Of a stretch of 56,524 nucleotides of DNA, positions 1 through 9,334 are shown one piece after another. Within the stretch, counting starts at the first letter, position 1; each line of letters opens with the position of its first letter. The notes under the pieces were generated by a model that was not told the origin of the DNA, did not search any database, and saw only the letters and a program-made list of their open reading frames with translations. The stretch covers positions 1 to 56,524 of the forward strand of contig DATGKW010000248.1 of assembly GCA_035294465.1 (NCBI GenBank), read 5' to 3'. The DNA is from Paraktedonobacter sp035294465. Its GTDB lineage: Bacteria > Chloroflexota > Ktedonobacteria > Ktedonobacterales > Ktedonobacteraceae. The translations under genes and the position numbers were made by a program.

Positions 1-1955
1 ATCTGACGCCCGGCCTCGCCAAGCTGGAACTCGTTGATCAACCGCGTGACCTCGCCGGTCAAACGGGCCAGGCGATGCAGTATCCAGCGGTCTGCCAGCG
101 TGGTAGGCTCAACCTCGTTGATCCTCGGCACACCGCCGCCAATTTCGGCAGTAGCCATCATGACGAAGCGCGAGGCATTCCAGATCTTGTTAGCAAAGTT
201 GCGATTGCCGATGATGCGCTCTGGCACAAGCTTCATATCATTGCCCGGCGAACTACTGGTGGCCAGAGTGAAGCGTAGCGCGTCGGTGCCGTACTGATCC
301 ATAACTTCCAGGGGGTCAACGACATTGCCCTTAGACTTGCTCATCTTCTCACCTTTTGCATCTCGCACCAGTCCGTGCAGGTAAATCGTGTGGAATGGCG
401 CAGCGCCCAGGAAATGAATGCCCGACATGACCATACGTGCGACCCAGAAGAAGATGATATCATAGCCCGTCTCCATTACCGAGGTTGGATAGTAGCGCTG
501 CAGGTCGGAGGTGATCTCTGGCCAGCCCAGTGTGCTGAAAGGCCAGAGCCAGGAACTAAACCAGGTATCCAGCACGTCCTCATCCTGGTGCAGTTGCGTA
601 CTGTCGCAGTGCGGGCAAGTGGTAATATCTTCGCGGCTGACGGTCATCTGGCCGCAGTTATCGCAATACCAGGCCGGAATGCGATGGCCCCACCAGAGCT
701 GGCGCGAGATGCACCAGTCGTGGATATTTTCCAGCCAGTCCATATAGATCTTGTTGAAGCGCTCCGGCACGATCTTCACCAGTCCGGCTTTGACCACGCC
801 TATAGCCGGCGTAGCCAGCGGGGCCATTTTCACGAACCACTGTTTGGAAATCAGCGGTTCAATCGGCGTATCGCTGCGCTGGCAGAGGCCGAGCGGCACC
901 GTATACTCCTCAATTTTGACGATCAAGCCCAGGCTCTTGAGTTCTGCGACCAGGTTTTTACGCGCCTCGTAGCGGTCCTGTCCCGCGTATGAGCCTGCCT
1001 CAGTCGTCATCTTGCCGTCAAAGCCGATCACCTGCACACGTGGCAGGTTGTGGCGCAGGCCAATTTCAAAGTCGGTTGGGTCATGAGCGGGTGTGACTTT
1101 GACTGCTCCGGTGCCAAAGCCGGGATCTACAGCTTCGTCGGCCACAATCGGGATCTCGCGTCCGATTACTGGCAGGATAGCCAGTCGTCCAACCAGTTTC
1201 GTATAGCGTGGATCTTTGGGGTTGACCGCTACTGCGGTATCGCCCAGGATCGTTTCTGGCCGCGTGGTTGCCACACTGATATATGCTGTTTCTTCGCTTG
1301 CTTGCTCCTCGATAGGCTTCAGCGGATAGCGCACGTAAGTTAGCTGGCCCTGGGTATCGACGTGGTTGACCTCCAGGTCCGAAAGCGCGCTCATGCAAAC
1401 CGGGCACCAGTTGATAATCCGCTCGCCGCGATAGATCAGACCTTCCTCGTACAGGCGTACAAAGACCTCGCGCACCGCCTTTGAGAGACCCTCGTCCAGC
1501 GTAAAGCGTTCGCGTGACCAGTCGCACGAGGCGCCCAAGCGGCGATGCTGGTCCTGAATGCGGCTTTTATACTGGTGAACCCATTGCCAGACGCGTTCCA
1601 GAAAAGCCGCGCGCCCCAGCTTGTGACGGTCTGTGCCCTCGCTGGCTAACTGGCGCTCGACCACAGTCTGCGTGGCGATGCCCGCGTGATCTTCGCCTGG
1701 TACCCAGAGCGTATCGTCTCCAAGCATACGGTGATAGCGGATGAGGATATCCTCGATGGTTGCTGTAATGGCATGTCCCAGGTGCAAAGCCCCGGTCACA
1801 TTCGGGGGCGGCATACTGATCACAAAAGTTGGCCTGCCTGCCGCTGTGGGGCGAGGCTTAAAGTAGCCGTTTTCCTCCCAGAAACGATACCATTTGTCCT
1901 CGACTGCCTGCGGCTCATACGCTTTGGGCAACGAAATTTTTTCCTGCTCGATCAT
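1..1955 (-). CDS. valS: Valyl-tRNA synthetase (3' part cut off by window edge)
   Basis: Charges tRNA-Val with valine in the cytoplasm. Translation of the minus strand from an ATG at 1955 runs open to base 1 (651 codons), so the C-terminal part, including most of the anticodon-binding and coiled-coil region, lies outside the window. The N-terminus reads MIEQEKISLPKAY. The class I signature appears as PPPNVTGALHLGHA near residues 46-59 (HLGH form of HIGH), and KMSKSKGN appears near residue 535. The editing-domain region between them contains TTRPET and DPGFGTGAVKVTPAHD, both typical of ValRS. An AGGAGG ribosome binding site sits 5 bases before the ATG. The gene lies downstream of a T-box leader, which fits valine-tRNA control. 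Identification is secure. Confidence 0.97.
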   Translation of the reverse strand, partial: MIEQEKISLPKAYEPQAVEDKWYRFWEENGYFKPRPTAAGRPTFVISMPPPNVTGALHLGHAITATIEDILIRYHRMLGDDTLWVPGEDHAGIATQTVVERQLASEGTDRHKLGRAAFLERVWQWVHQYKSRIQDQHRRLGASCDWSRERFTLDEGLSKAVREVFVRLYEEGLIYRGERIINWCPVCMSALSDLEVNHVDTQGQLTYVRYPLKPIEEQASEETAYISVATTRPETILGDTAVAVNPKDPRYTKLVGRLAILPVIGREIPIVADEAVDPGFGTGAVKVTPAHDPTDFEIGLRHNLPRVQVIGFDGKMTTEAGSYAGQDRYEARKNLVAELKSLGLIVKIEEYTVPLGLCQRSDTPIEPLISKQWFVKMAPLATPAIGVVKAGLVKIVPERFNKIYMDWLENIHDWCISRQLWWGHRIPAWYCDNCGQMTVSREDITTCPHCDSTQLHQDEDVLDTWFSSWLWPFSTLGWPEITSDLQRYYPTSVMETGYDIIFFWVARMVMSGIHFLGAAPFHTIYLHGLVRDAKGEKMSKSKGNVVDPLEVMDQYGTDALRFTLATSSSPGNDMKLVPERIIGNRNFANKIWNASRFVMMATAEIGGGVPRINEVEPTTLADRWILHRLARLTGEVTRLINEFQLGEAGRQ

Positions 1956-2030
1956 TTCCCCTCCTGGGTAATCTCGTGAGATGATTTTCTAATCATCCGA
2001 TAAAGACATCTTTTTTTCTGCGAGATAAAC

Positions 2031-2066
2031 AAAAAGCCCTTTGCTCGCCAAGGACGAGAAAGGGCT
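2031..2066 (-). terminator. Intrinsic terminator of the valS T-box
   Basis: The minus strand reads AGCCCTTTCTCG, a short loop, then CGAGCAAAGGGCT followed by TTTTTG. The hairpin competes with the T-box antiterminator just upstream. It lies about 75 bases before the valS start codon. Confidence 0.88.
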
Positions 2067-2293
2067 GAATCACCACTCGTGGTACCACCTTGTTTCGATC
2101 ATCGCGTCCAAATCAAGCGCGGTGATCCTCATCATATGCGTTAACGGGCATCCCGTGATTTTTCATCGAACGGCTCCCAGGCGACCTTCGACGCATTCTT
2201 TTTGGGAAAGACTTTCAGCCTGCCGATCTTTCCTCTCTGTCGGAGAATAGCGTTTACTCCTCCTGTTCACAGCCTGATATGCAGTTTTCTATA
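2031..2293 (-). promoter_or_regulatory. T-box riboswitch leader of valS
   Basis: On the minus strand the leader between the promoter and valS contains the T-box antiterminator core GGTGGTACCACG at about 2090-2078, followed by an intrinsic terminator ending in a T run. The UGGU bulge would pair with a tRNA 3' end ending in ACCA, as expected for tRNA-Val. GTC triplets that could serve as the valine specifier lie at 2192-2190 and 2185-2183; I cannot decide between them by eye. In this family uncharged tRNA stabilises the antiterminator and lets transcription continue into the synthetase gene. The 5' boundary is inferred from the promoter. Confidence 0.9.
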
Positions 2294-2299
2294 GGGTAC

Positions 2300-2328
2300 A
2301 GTGTATCGGGTAGGGGCAGTGCTGTCAA
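2300..2328 (-). promoter_or_regulatory. Sigma-70-type promoter for valS leader
   Basis: The minus strand has TTGACA at 2328-2323, a 17-base spacer and TACACT at 2305-2300. The -35 is consensus and the -10 has one or two departures. It is placed correctly to start the T-box transcript near 2293. Confidence 0.8.
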
Positions 2329-2351
2329 GATGATATCCCGCTTCAAATAGG

Positions 2352-2398
2352 TCAATATTGTAGAGTTTATGTTTTCAACACAAATTCCACAATATTGA
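2352..2398 (-). terminator. AT-rich hairpin after the DUF4012 gene
   Basis: TCAATATTGT (2352-2361) and its complement ACAATATTGA (2389-2398) flank a 27-base loop, 10 bases beyond the DUF4012 stop codon. No T run follows on the minus strand, so this is only a candidate transcript end or RNA 3' stabiliser. Confidence 0.45.
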
Positions 2399-2408
2399 GC
2401 TATTCGGG

Positions 2409-5400
2409 CTAATGCTTTTTCGGTGTAGCCGTCGGCGTTGCCGCAGGCGTGGGCGTCGTCGGTGGCTTCTGTGTCGGCGGCAGAGGCCGGTTCGCCAGAG
2501 CAATCAAGGTGTCGGTGTCGATTGTCTGGTTATATGACAGGGATTTGACCCCTTTTAGCGCACTGGCGTTGATTGATACCTGGAGACTATCGGGCCAGCC
2601 TGCCTGATGACCTACGATCATCTGATAGGGGGGTTGCCCCGGCGTGTTGTGAATGACGTTCGGAACAAACCACTCAAGCGTGATCGTTGAGGTGCAGTTC
2701 ATCGGTGTGAGTGTCATGCCGCCCCACATGGCGTAGCCGGGCAGATCGCTGTGATTTGCTGATGGGCCGCCCAACATCTGGATGGGCCAGGGTTTCCCTG
2801 CCATGCCATCATAACCAAGCTCATAGTTACCATCTGAACAATAGCGATAGTTGCTATCGGGTGAGGTATGATAGTAGCTTCCACAGCCATAGATCGTGAT
2901 ACCGTTATCGACATACGAGCCGCTCGTATCGGTTACAGTTCCACCTCCGCTTCCACTACTGCCTTTAGAAGGCTTGGGAGGCTTTACCGATTTACTGCTA
3001 GAGGTGCAGAGCGTCTGGCCTGTATCAAAGCCATACGCGTTGATAAGCTGAGCGTTCGGTGGCGCGTAAACTCGCAAGTAGTCCGCGTAGGTATTGAAGC
3101 CGTAGACCGGGCCGGTCTGCTGATAATTCAGCGTGATCGTCAGGTTGTGTAGCGCTCCACCCTGCTGCAGTTGAACCTGGTCCTGGAAGGTTGAATGCAC
3201 ATACTGGCTGGCCTTGCTGATGCTCACATTTGACTGGACCACCATAAAGCCGTCCATGCCATTCGTAAAGTTTGGCATTGAACCGCTGTCGCCGTTCTGC
3301 GTCAGCCATTGTTCGGCCGCCGGGTTAGTGAAGTAGATCTGCAAATCTCCTGTCTTGAGATCTTTAAGCATGGTTTTGCCGAACTCAAGCAGTTGCGCAG
3401 GGGATAGCTTTTTGATGCGTGTCAGCAAAATCTGGCCCAGCTCGTTTGTAAAGCTTTTGCGCGTAGAATGTGTATAAGTACCGGTAACTTGTTCTTGCAA
3501 AGCGATTAAACGAGGATCTTGCTGGAAAGCGTGGATCTCGTTTTCAACGTTCTGAGCAGTGATAGTAACATGATACTCAGAAATGTAAACCGGTCCAGTT
3601 ATCTGCAAAAATTGTGAGATTATCACTGGAGTGATCTGGATAACGCCATCGACTGGTCCAGAGCCTTCCAGTTGAGCGTAACGCATAACAAGCTGCGCGG
3701 TGGTGGGAAAGTCCGCCGACAGGTTAGCGTCGCGTACTCCAAAGTTTCCAAAGTTCATCCAGCTATATTGTGGAGGAGGCGTAGCGCCGAATTCCGCGCC
3801 ATTCTCTGCATAGTCCAGCAGCGTGATATCTCTGAGCGAGAAAGGAGCCATACGCCCATTCTGGATTGTCAGGATGCCATACTGTCCCTCGAAACCTCCG
3901 CTAGAGCGCAGCTCGCCCCGGTCCAGGGTTTGCACGAAAAAATGACGTGCCTGGCCCACACCCAGCAGCCAGGCCACAGGACCCACGAGGTTCTGTATCT
4001 GCGAGATGGTGCCCTGGGCCTGGGGAATAAGCTGCAAGTATTTGGCAAGCTCCGCCTTTTGGGCGGCGCTGCCAAAGGGGATCTGAGCCAGGTTGACCTG
4101 ACTCATCTGCGTCGAGATATCTTGAATATAGTATTGCGCATGTACCAGCGCGGCCTCGATGGTACTGACATCGTCTGCGGTCAATAGAGGAGTATTCGAG
4201 TTTGAAGAGAGCAACGAGCCTCCGTGAAGGATGTGCGCACCCATTTGTGCAATGCCCACCAGTTCCTGGCCCATGCGCGAAACATCTAACGCGACCTGTA
4301 CCAGTCGCTGTGCCATACCTAGTTCGTGGCTATACTGAGGCGCGAATTGCTGCAGGAGCGATTGAATGTCCTGGCGGTTGACCATATCCTGTAATTGCAA
4401 GAAGTCATCCTGGGCTTTACTCAGTTCAGTCTGCGCTTGCGCCAGTTTCGATGTGTTGAGGGCCGAGAGCAAATCATTCTTATTCGCAGGAAGCAAAGCT
4501 TTAAGGGCCAGTAGATTGTTCACTCCATCGTCTGCTACGCCTTTGATATTGGTATAGGTGTTGTAACCTATCAGACCTACGCACAGGGGAATAGCCAGAG
4601 CAACCAGAATGCTCACAATTACCGCCGCGCTAATAATCTTTATCAAGCGCTGGTGTTTTTTCTGTCGCCCCTGCTTTTCCCAGCGCCTGAGCACCGAATG
4701 TCTAAGCGCTGTCTGGCTGCCGGTGATCTGGTAACGGCTCTCGCCGCCCAGGGTCTGGGTGGGCGATTTCCACGGTGCCAGGGCAGTCAATTGCCGGCTG
4801 TCGCGTCTTCTGGCTTCTAGTTCCTGCGTTGGTATATCCTCTACCAACGCTTCCAACATCACGGTTGGAACTATCACCGTATCAACCGCCGCCACGCGCT
4901 CCTGTCTTTCTGCTAACTCTGCCCTGGCGGTTTCAGCAACATCAATCCTATCTCTTTCTGCCGCTTGGTCATACCGGCTGATTTCCTCTGCTTGCGCGAC
5001 GGCGGTAGGTTCCTCAGTTGCTGCCTCTGGCATTGAAGTACCCTCCTCAATGGAGGGCTTATCAGGTTCCACCAGTGATTCGCTAATTGGCTCTGGTTCT
5101 TGCCCGACGAGACTGATCTCTTCTAACTCAGATGTTGTGGCCTCCTGATTTTCCATCTCCCCGTTCGGTCCAACATCCTCATTGGTCTCCTCTTCCGTCT
5201 TTGAGCCGCTTACCAGTTCTGTAGTAAATTCTGTCTCTCTATCAGATACATCTTTTTTATTTTCCCTTTCCTCCTTTTCCAGTTTTGCAGTCGGTTCTGT
5301 CCCTTCGTCGGTCACGTTCTCTTGCTCTACTCTATCTTCCAGTTTTGCAGTCGGTCCGACCTCCTCTTCAAGCTCATTTTCCAGCGCTGGAGAGCTTTCC

Positions 5401-5705
5401 TGGGCTGCCTCAATCTCGTTAATCTCTTCGGTGGCATCTTTAGTGACAGGCGGGTTCTCTTGAACATCTTTGGTTTCTTCGCCTGCTGAAGCGTCGCTTT
5501 CAGTTGTGGGTACCTCTTCCTGGGTAGTTTCAACCTCTTCAGGTACCTTAATAGCGCTCGCGGCCACAGAGAGCTCCTCTGCTTTTTCGTCCTCGTCTAC
5601 TCTGGGAAGTGGCGTTTGTGGTGATTTAGTAACATATATCGATGTAATCGCCTTACGTTCGGCTGTATCCTCGTTGGGAGAAAGATCAGTTTTTGTGCTG
5701 GGCAA
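2409..5705 (-). CDS. Large membrane-anchored DUF4012 protein with acidic N-terminal tail
   Basis: 1098 residues; biochemical role unknown. It starts at TTG (5705) preceded by GGAGGTGA. Residues about 1-340 are low complexity, rich in Glu, Thr and Ser, with a PTAKLE-type unit repeated (an 18-base exact DNA repeat at about 5279 and 5338). A basic stretch and one membrane helix follow at about 350-378. The large outer part contains the DUF4012 hallmark GGFEGQYGI near residue 605 and coiled-coil-like helices at about 390-470. It ends in a Pro/Thr tail, PTPAATPTATPKKH. Topology is therefore probably an acidic cytoplasmic tail, one helix and an external domain, but the orientation is inferred. DUF4012 proteins are often found with surface polysaccharide genes; none is adjacent here. 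Family assignment is fairly sure and function is not. Confidence 0.85.
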   Translation of the reverse strand: MPSTKTDLSPNEDTAERKAITSIYVTKSPQTPLPRVDEDEKAEELSVAASAIKVPEEVETTQEEVPTTESDASAGEETKDVQENPPVTKDATEEINEIEAAQESSPALENELEEEVGPTAKLEDRVEQENVTDEGTEPTAKLEKEERENKKDVSDRETEFTTELVSGSKTEEETNEDVGPNGEMENQEATTSELEEISLVGQEPEPISESLVEPDKPSIEEGTSMPEAATEEPTAVAQAEEISRYDQAAERDRIDVAETARAELAERQERVAAVDTVIVPTVMLEALVEDIPTQELEARRRDSRQLTALAPWKSPTQTLGGESRYQITGSQTALRHSVLRRWEKQGRQKKHQRLIKIISAAVIVSILVALAIPLCVGLIGYNTYTNIKGVADDGVNNLLALKALLPANKNDLLSALNTSKLAQAQTELSKAQDDFLQLQDMVNRQDIQSLLQQFAPQYSHELGMAQRLVQVALDVSRMGQELVGIAQMGAHILHGGSLLSSNSNTPLLTADDVSTIEAALVHAQYYIQDISTQMSQVNLAQIPFGSAAQKAELAKYLQLIPQAQGTISQIQNLVGPVAWLLGVGQARHFFVQTLDRGELRSSGGFEGQYGILTIQNGRMAPFSLRDITLLDYAENGAEFGATPPPQYSWMNFGNFGVRDANLSADFPTTAQLVMRYAQLEGSGPVDGVIQITPVIISQFLQITGPVYISEYHVTITAQNVENEIHAFQQDPRLIALQEQVTGTYTHSTRKSFTNELGQILLTRIKKLSPAQLLEFGKTMLKDLKTGDLQIYFTNPAAEQWLTQNGDSGSMPNFTNGMDGFMVVQSNVSISKASQYVHSTFQDQVQLQQGGALHNLTITLNYQQTGPVYGFNTYADYLRVYAPPNAQLINAYGFDTGQTLCTSSSKSVKPPKPSKGSSGSGGGTVTDTSGSYVDNGITIYGCGSYYHTSPDSNYRYCSDGNYELGYDGMAGKPWPIQMLGGPSANHSDLPGYAMWGGMTLTPMNCTSTITLEWFVPNVIHNTPGQPPYQMIVGHQAGWPDSLQVSINASALKGVKSLSYNQTIDTDTLIALANRPLPPTQKPPTTPTPAATPTATPKKH

Positions 5706-6235
5706 GGTTCACCTCCGTTATTCTGGTGAATTAGAAAATAAATCTTCATGCATTTCTATAACCCCTCTCCACATTCCCTGGCGTTTAAAAGCAGTGGACA
5801 AAACCAGATCATATTTTTGCATATCTATCTCTTATAAGACAAAAAGAAACACCAAGTCAAGTGAACTACTTCACATTCTTGAGAAAAGCTGCGGAGATAG
5901 AAAAGGCCACGTCCTTACTTTCATCTCTATCCTTAGTAAAAAATCTCATTTTGCCCACGACAGTTGGCGCGATCTCACCTCCACTATATATGACGCATTT
6001 TTCAGCCAGATAGTTGCGAGACACGTCAAACGCCGCCAATATATATATCGTTTATTGGTGCGATTTTCTAACATATCATGGCAGGCGTGAAGAAAGCTTA
6101 ACCGGGTGTATAGAGAAAGCTTAACCAGACAATCGAAGGAGCGCGGACTGGCAGGCCGCGCTCTCATCTCGATGGAGTTGGATTCAATAGAGTCTACTCT
6201 CGGCTTTCGCCAGGTAGCTTGTGTCGTCGTGCAAT
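5706..6235. other. 530-base gene-free region with a direct repeat and a hairpin
   Basis: AT-rich spacer between the aceB 3' end and the DUF4012 start, both on the minus strand; no credible ORF. A 13-base direct repeat AGAAAGCTTAACC occurs at 6091-6103 and 6114-6126 (23-base period, about two helical turns), which could bind a direct-repeat-recognising regulator upstream of the DUF4012 gene. A hairpin with arms 6139-6146 and 6156-6163 (GAGCGCGG and its complement) may end the aceB transcript, though no T run follows. Confidence 0.5.
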
Positions 6236-7834
6236 CTATTCTAGGTAGCGATAGGCAGGGAGCGTCAGGAATTCAACGAATTCGTCATTGGTGATGATCT
6301 CGTCGAGGATCTGCGCAGCCTGCGAGAATTTGCGCCCGGCGCGTTGCTTCTCATCCAGGCCAGCCTCAACTTTCTCCTGCTCTTCGCGTGCCAACTGGCG
6401 GAAAAGCGAGATCGTGACCTTGCGCCCGTCGTCCAGGATCCCTTTGGGGTGGTGAATCCACTGCCAGACCTGGGAACGGGCGATTTCGACGGTAGCTGCG
6501 TCCTCCATAAGATTGTTGATCGGCACGCAGCCAGAGCCGCGCAGCCAGGATTCGAGGTATTGCAGGCCAACGCTGATGTTATTGCGCAGCCCGGCTTCGG
6601 TGATCGTACCCTCAGGCACTTTCAACAGATCCGCAGCGGTTACGTGTACATCCTCGCGTTTACGATCGATCTGGTTGGGCGTGTGCATCACCGCGTCAAA
6701 CTCGGCCATCGCAATAGGAACCAGGCCGGGATGGGCTACCCAGGTGCCATCGTGCCCGTCGGTGGCTTCGCGGCGCTTGTCGGCGCGCACTTTGGCCAGG
6801 GCCTCTTCGTTGGCCTGGGGATCGTTCTTAATTGGGATCTGCGCCGCCATGCCTCCGATGGCATGAGCGTTGCGCCGATGGCAGGTTTTGATGGCCAGAA
6901 GCGAATATGAGCGCATGAAGTGCGTGGTCATCGTCACCTGGGCGCGATCCGGGAAGATAAATGCGGGGATGTTACGAAACTTCTTGATCGCACTGAAGAT
7001 GTAGTCCCAGCGTCCACAGTTGAGGCCGGCGGAATGCTCGCGCAACTCGTAGAGGATCTCGTCCATTTCGAAGGTTGCCAGGATAGTCTCGATGAGCACG
7101 GTAGCCTTGATGGTACCCTGTGGGATATGCAGCAGATCCTGGGCCATGACAAAAATGTCGTTCCACAGGCGTGCCTCCAGGTGACTCTCGATCTTAGGCA
7201 GGTAGAAGTAAGGGCCGCTGCCTTTGGCGAGCAGGGGACGCACATTGTGGAAAAAGAAGAGAGCGAAGTCGAAGATGCCGCCGGGAACCGGTTGCCCATC
7301 GACCAGGACGTGCTTTTCCAGCAGGTGCCAGCCGCGCGGGCGCACGATCAATGTAGCGATCTGTTCGTTCAGTTTGTATTCTTTGCCTTCGGGACTGCTA
7401 TAGGTAATCGTACCTGCTACAGCATCGCGCACATTGATCTGGCCCTGAATGGTGCTCTCCCAGGTAGGGGAGTGTGCGTCCTCAAAGTCGGCCATGTAGG
7501 TTTTCGCGCCGGAGTTCAGCGCGTTGATGACCATCTTGCGGTCGACCGGGCCGGTGATCTCCACGCGGCGATCCTGCAAATCTGTAGGAAGCGGCGCGAT
7601 GGTCCAGTTGGCCTGGCGAATATGCGCGGTTTCGGGCAAGAAGTCTGGCAGTTTCCCGGCGTCAATCTCGGCCTGGCGCTGTGCGCGACGCAGCAGCAGT
7701 TCTTCGCGTCTGGAACGGAAAGCTCGCACCAGCGTGGCTAGAAAATTCAACGCGTCCGGGGTCAGAATCTCGGCAAACTCCGCACTGACCGGAGCAATAA
7801 TCTCGATGCTTTCCTGGGATGTTGTCTGGGTCAT
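6236..7834 (-). CDS. aceB: Malate synthase A
   Basis: Condenses glyoxylate with acetyl-CoA to malate, the second step of the glyoxylate shunt. The chosen start at 7834 gives 532 residues, the same size as E. coli malate synthase A, with AAGGAA placed before the ATG. Longer in-frame starts exist at 7915 but have weaker ribosome binding sites and add unconserved residues. The sequence follows the MSA type throughout: DRRVEITGPVDRKM, MADFEDAHSPTW, and the family signature REHSAGLNCGRWDYIF in the middle, then NGHDGTWVAHPGL and CVPINNLMEDAAT. It is downstream of aceA in the same direction, separated by a long hairpin, so the two are probably co-transcribed with differential processing or attenuation. 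Confidence 0.96.
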   Translation of the reverse strand: MTQTTSQESIEIIAPVSAEFAEILTPDALNFLATLVRAFRSRREELLLRRAQRQAEIDAGKLPDFLPETAHIRQANWTIAPLPTDLQDRRVEITGPVDRKMVINALNSGAKTYMADFEDAHSPTWESTIQGQINVRDAVAGTITYSSPEGKEYKLNEQIATLIVRPRGWHLLEKHVLVDGQPVPGGIFDFALFFFHNVRPLLAKGSGPYFYLPKIESHLEARLWNDIFVMAQDLLHIPQGTIKATVLIETILATFEMDEILYELREHSAGLNCGRWDYIFSAIKKFRNIPAFIFPDRAQVTMTTHFMRSYSLLAIKTCHRRNAHAIGGMAAQIPIKNDPQANEEALAKVRADKRREATDGHDGTWVAHPGLVPIAMAEFDAVMHTPNQIDRKREDVHVTAADLLKVPEGTITEAGLRNNISVGLQYLESWLRGSGCVPINNLMEDAATVEIARSQVWQWIHHPKGILDDGRKVTISLFRQLAREEQEKVEAGLDEKQRAGRKFSQAAQILDEIITNDEFVEFLTLPAYRYLE

Positions 7835-7925
7835 GGCAAACGTTCCTTTCGCTTCTACAGGCAGGGGATCTGTCATCTTTCTTACAAGCATATCCCCTCG
7901 TCCATCTAAATGCAAATATAGAAAT

Positions 7926-7990
7926 GTTCAAGCTGAGGGAAGGGCTGAGCAGGGCCGCAACCCTGCTCAGCCCCTTCCCTCAGCTTGAAC
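7926..7990 (-). repeat. Long hairpin between aceA and aceB
   Basis: Arms of about 29 bases (7926-7954 and 7961-7990) are complementary apart from one extra G in the right arm, closing a 6-base loop. It begins 3 bases beyond the aceA stop codon. There is no T run on the minus strand. It could act as a partial terminator, an RNase barrier setting the aceA:aceB ratio, or a small palindromic repeat element. Confidence 0.85.
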
Positions 7991-7993
7991 AGC

Positions 7994-9334
7994 TTAGTGG
8001 AACTGTTCCGCTTCCGTTGAGCCAGCCAGGGCTGTCGTGGAAGAGAGGCCGCCGGCGATGACCTGGGCCACCTCGTCGAAGTAGCCGGTGCCAACTTCGC
8101 GCTGGTGCTTCGTGGCGCTGTAGCCGTACTGCTCCATGGCAAATTCGGCCTGCTGCAACTTCGAGTAGGCAGCCATGCCGTGATCGCGATAGCCGAGGGC
8201 CAGTTCAAACATGCTGTAGTTGAGGGCATGAAAGCCAGCCAGCGTGACAAACTGGAATTTGTATCCCATCTTGCTCAACTCCTGCTGGAACTTCTCGATG
8301 GTCTGCTCGTCCAGCTTTTTGCGCCAGTTGAAGGAAGGCGAGCAGTTATAGGCCAGCAGCTTGCCGGGGAACTGCGCGTGGATCGCGTCGGCAAAGCGCC
8401 GCGCTTCCCCAAGATCTGGCTCGGAGGTCTCGCACCAGATCAAATCGGCATAGGGTGCATAGGAAAGGCCACGAGCAATGGCCACATCGAGGCCACCCCG
8501 AATCCTGAAGAATCCCTCAATGGTACGCTCACCAGTTATGAACGCGTGGTCTGCCGGGTCGATATCGCTGGTCAAGAGACGCGCTCCGTTGGCATCGGTG
8601 CGCGCAATAAGGATGGTTGGCACGCCCATTACATCGGCAGCCAGGCGGGCCGCGACAAGATTCTTCACAGCGTTCTGCGTAGGAATGAGGACTTTACCGC
8701 CCATATGGCCGCATTTCTTCTCGGAGGAGAGCTGGTCTTCAAAATGCACGCCGGCTGCTCCGGCTTCGATCATAGCCTTCATAATTTCAAAAACATTCAA
8801 CGGACCGCCGAAGCCCGCCTCGCCATCGGCCACGATCGGCGCAAACCAGTATGTATCACCTTTGCCCTCACTGTGCTGGATCTGGTCGGCACGCTGTAAA
8901 GCGTGGTTGATTCTGCGCACGACTTCTGGCACGCTGTTAGCTGGATACAAGCTCTGGTCGGGATACATCTGCCCGGCAAGGTTGGCATCTGCTGCCACTT
9001 GCCAGCCGCTCAGATAAATAGCCTGCAAACCGGCCTTAACCTGCTGCACGGCCTGGTTGCCGGTCAGCGCGCCTAGAGCACTCACAAAGGGTTTAGTATG
9101 CAGCAATTCCCAGAGGCGTTCAGCACCCAGGCGTGCCAGTGTGTATTCAATCTGAAGCGAGCCGCGCAAGCGTAGTACATCCTCGGCGCTGTAGGGCCGG
9201 ATAATGCCCTGCCAGCGCTGTTCATCGCGCCAGCTTGCTGCTAGAGTCTGTGCCTGCTGATGATCTACTGAGTATCTTCCGTTGCCATTCAGAGCGTGGT
9301 TTCCATTACCGTTGACGAACTCTTGTGCGCTCAT
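7994..9334 (-). CDS. aceA: Isocitrate lyase
   Basis: Splits isocitrate to glyoxylate and succinate, the first step of the glyoxylate shunt. 446 residues, close to the usual 430-440 for the bacterial type. The catalytic signature KKCGHMGG is present near residue 208. Other conserved blocks include SGWQVAADAN, YPANSVPEVV, PIVADGEAGFGG, FEDQL and IARTDANGA. The N-terminus has a short Asn/Gly-rich extension (NGNGNHALNGNG). The ATG at 9334 follows AGGAAAGGA. It is the first gene of an aceA-aceB unit; together they allow growth on acetate or fatty acids, which fits the acyl-CoA synthetase found elsewhere in the window. Confidence 0.97.
   Translation of the reverse strand: MSAQEFVNGNGNHALNGNGRYSVDHQQAQTLAASWRDEQRWQGIIRPYSAEDVLRLRGSLQIEYTLARLGAERLWELLHTKPFVSALGALTGNQAVQQVKAGLQAIYLSGWQVAADANLAGQMYPDQSLYPANSVPEVVRRINHALQRADQIQHSEGKGDTYWFAPIVADGEAGFGGPLNVFEIMKAMIEAGAAGVHFEDQLSSEKKCGHMGGKVLIPTQNAVKNLVAARLAADVMGVPTILIARTDANGARLLTSDIDPADHAFITGERTIEGFFRIRGGLDVAIARGLSYAPYADLIWCETSEPDLGEARRFADAIHAQFPGKLLAYNCSPSFNWRKKLDEQTIEKFQQELSKMGYKFQFVTLAGFHALNYSMFELALGYRDHGMAAYSKLQQAEFAMEQYGYSATKHQREVGTGYFDEVAQVIAGGLSSTTALAGSTEAEQFH

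Noticed and set aside
375..1979. Several plus-strand open frames over valS
   Set aside because: They are antisense to the clear valyl-tRNA synthetase reading on the minus strand, which runs off the window edge.
6344..7741. Plus-strand open frames of 188 and 273 residues over aceB
   Set aside because: Antisense to malate synthase; no ribosome binding site and no recognisable domain.
8105..8899. 264-residue plus-strand frame over aceA
   Set aside because: Antisense to isocitrate lyase, no independent support.
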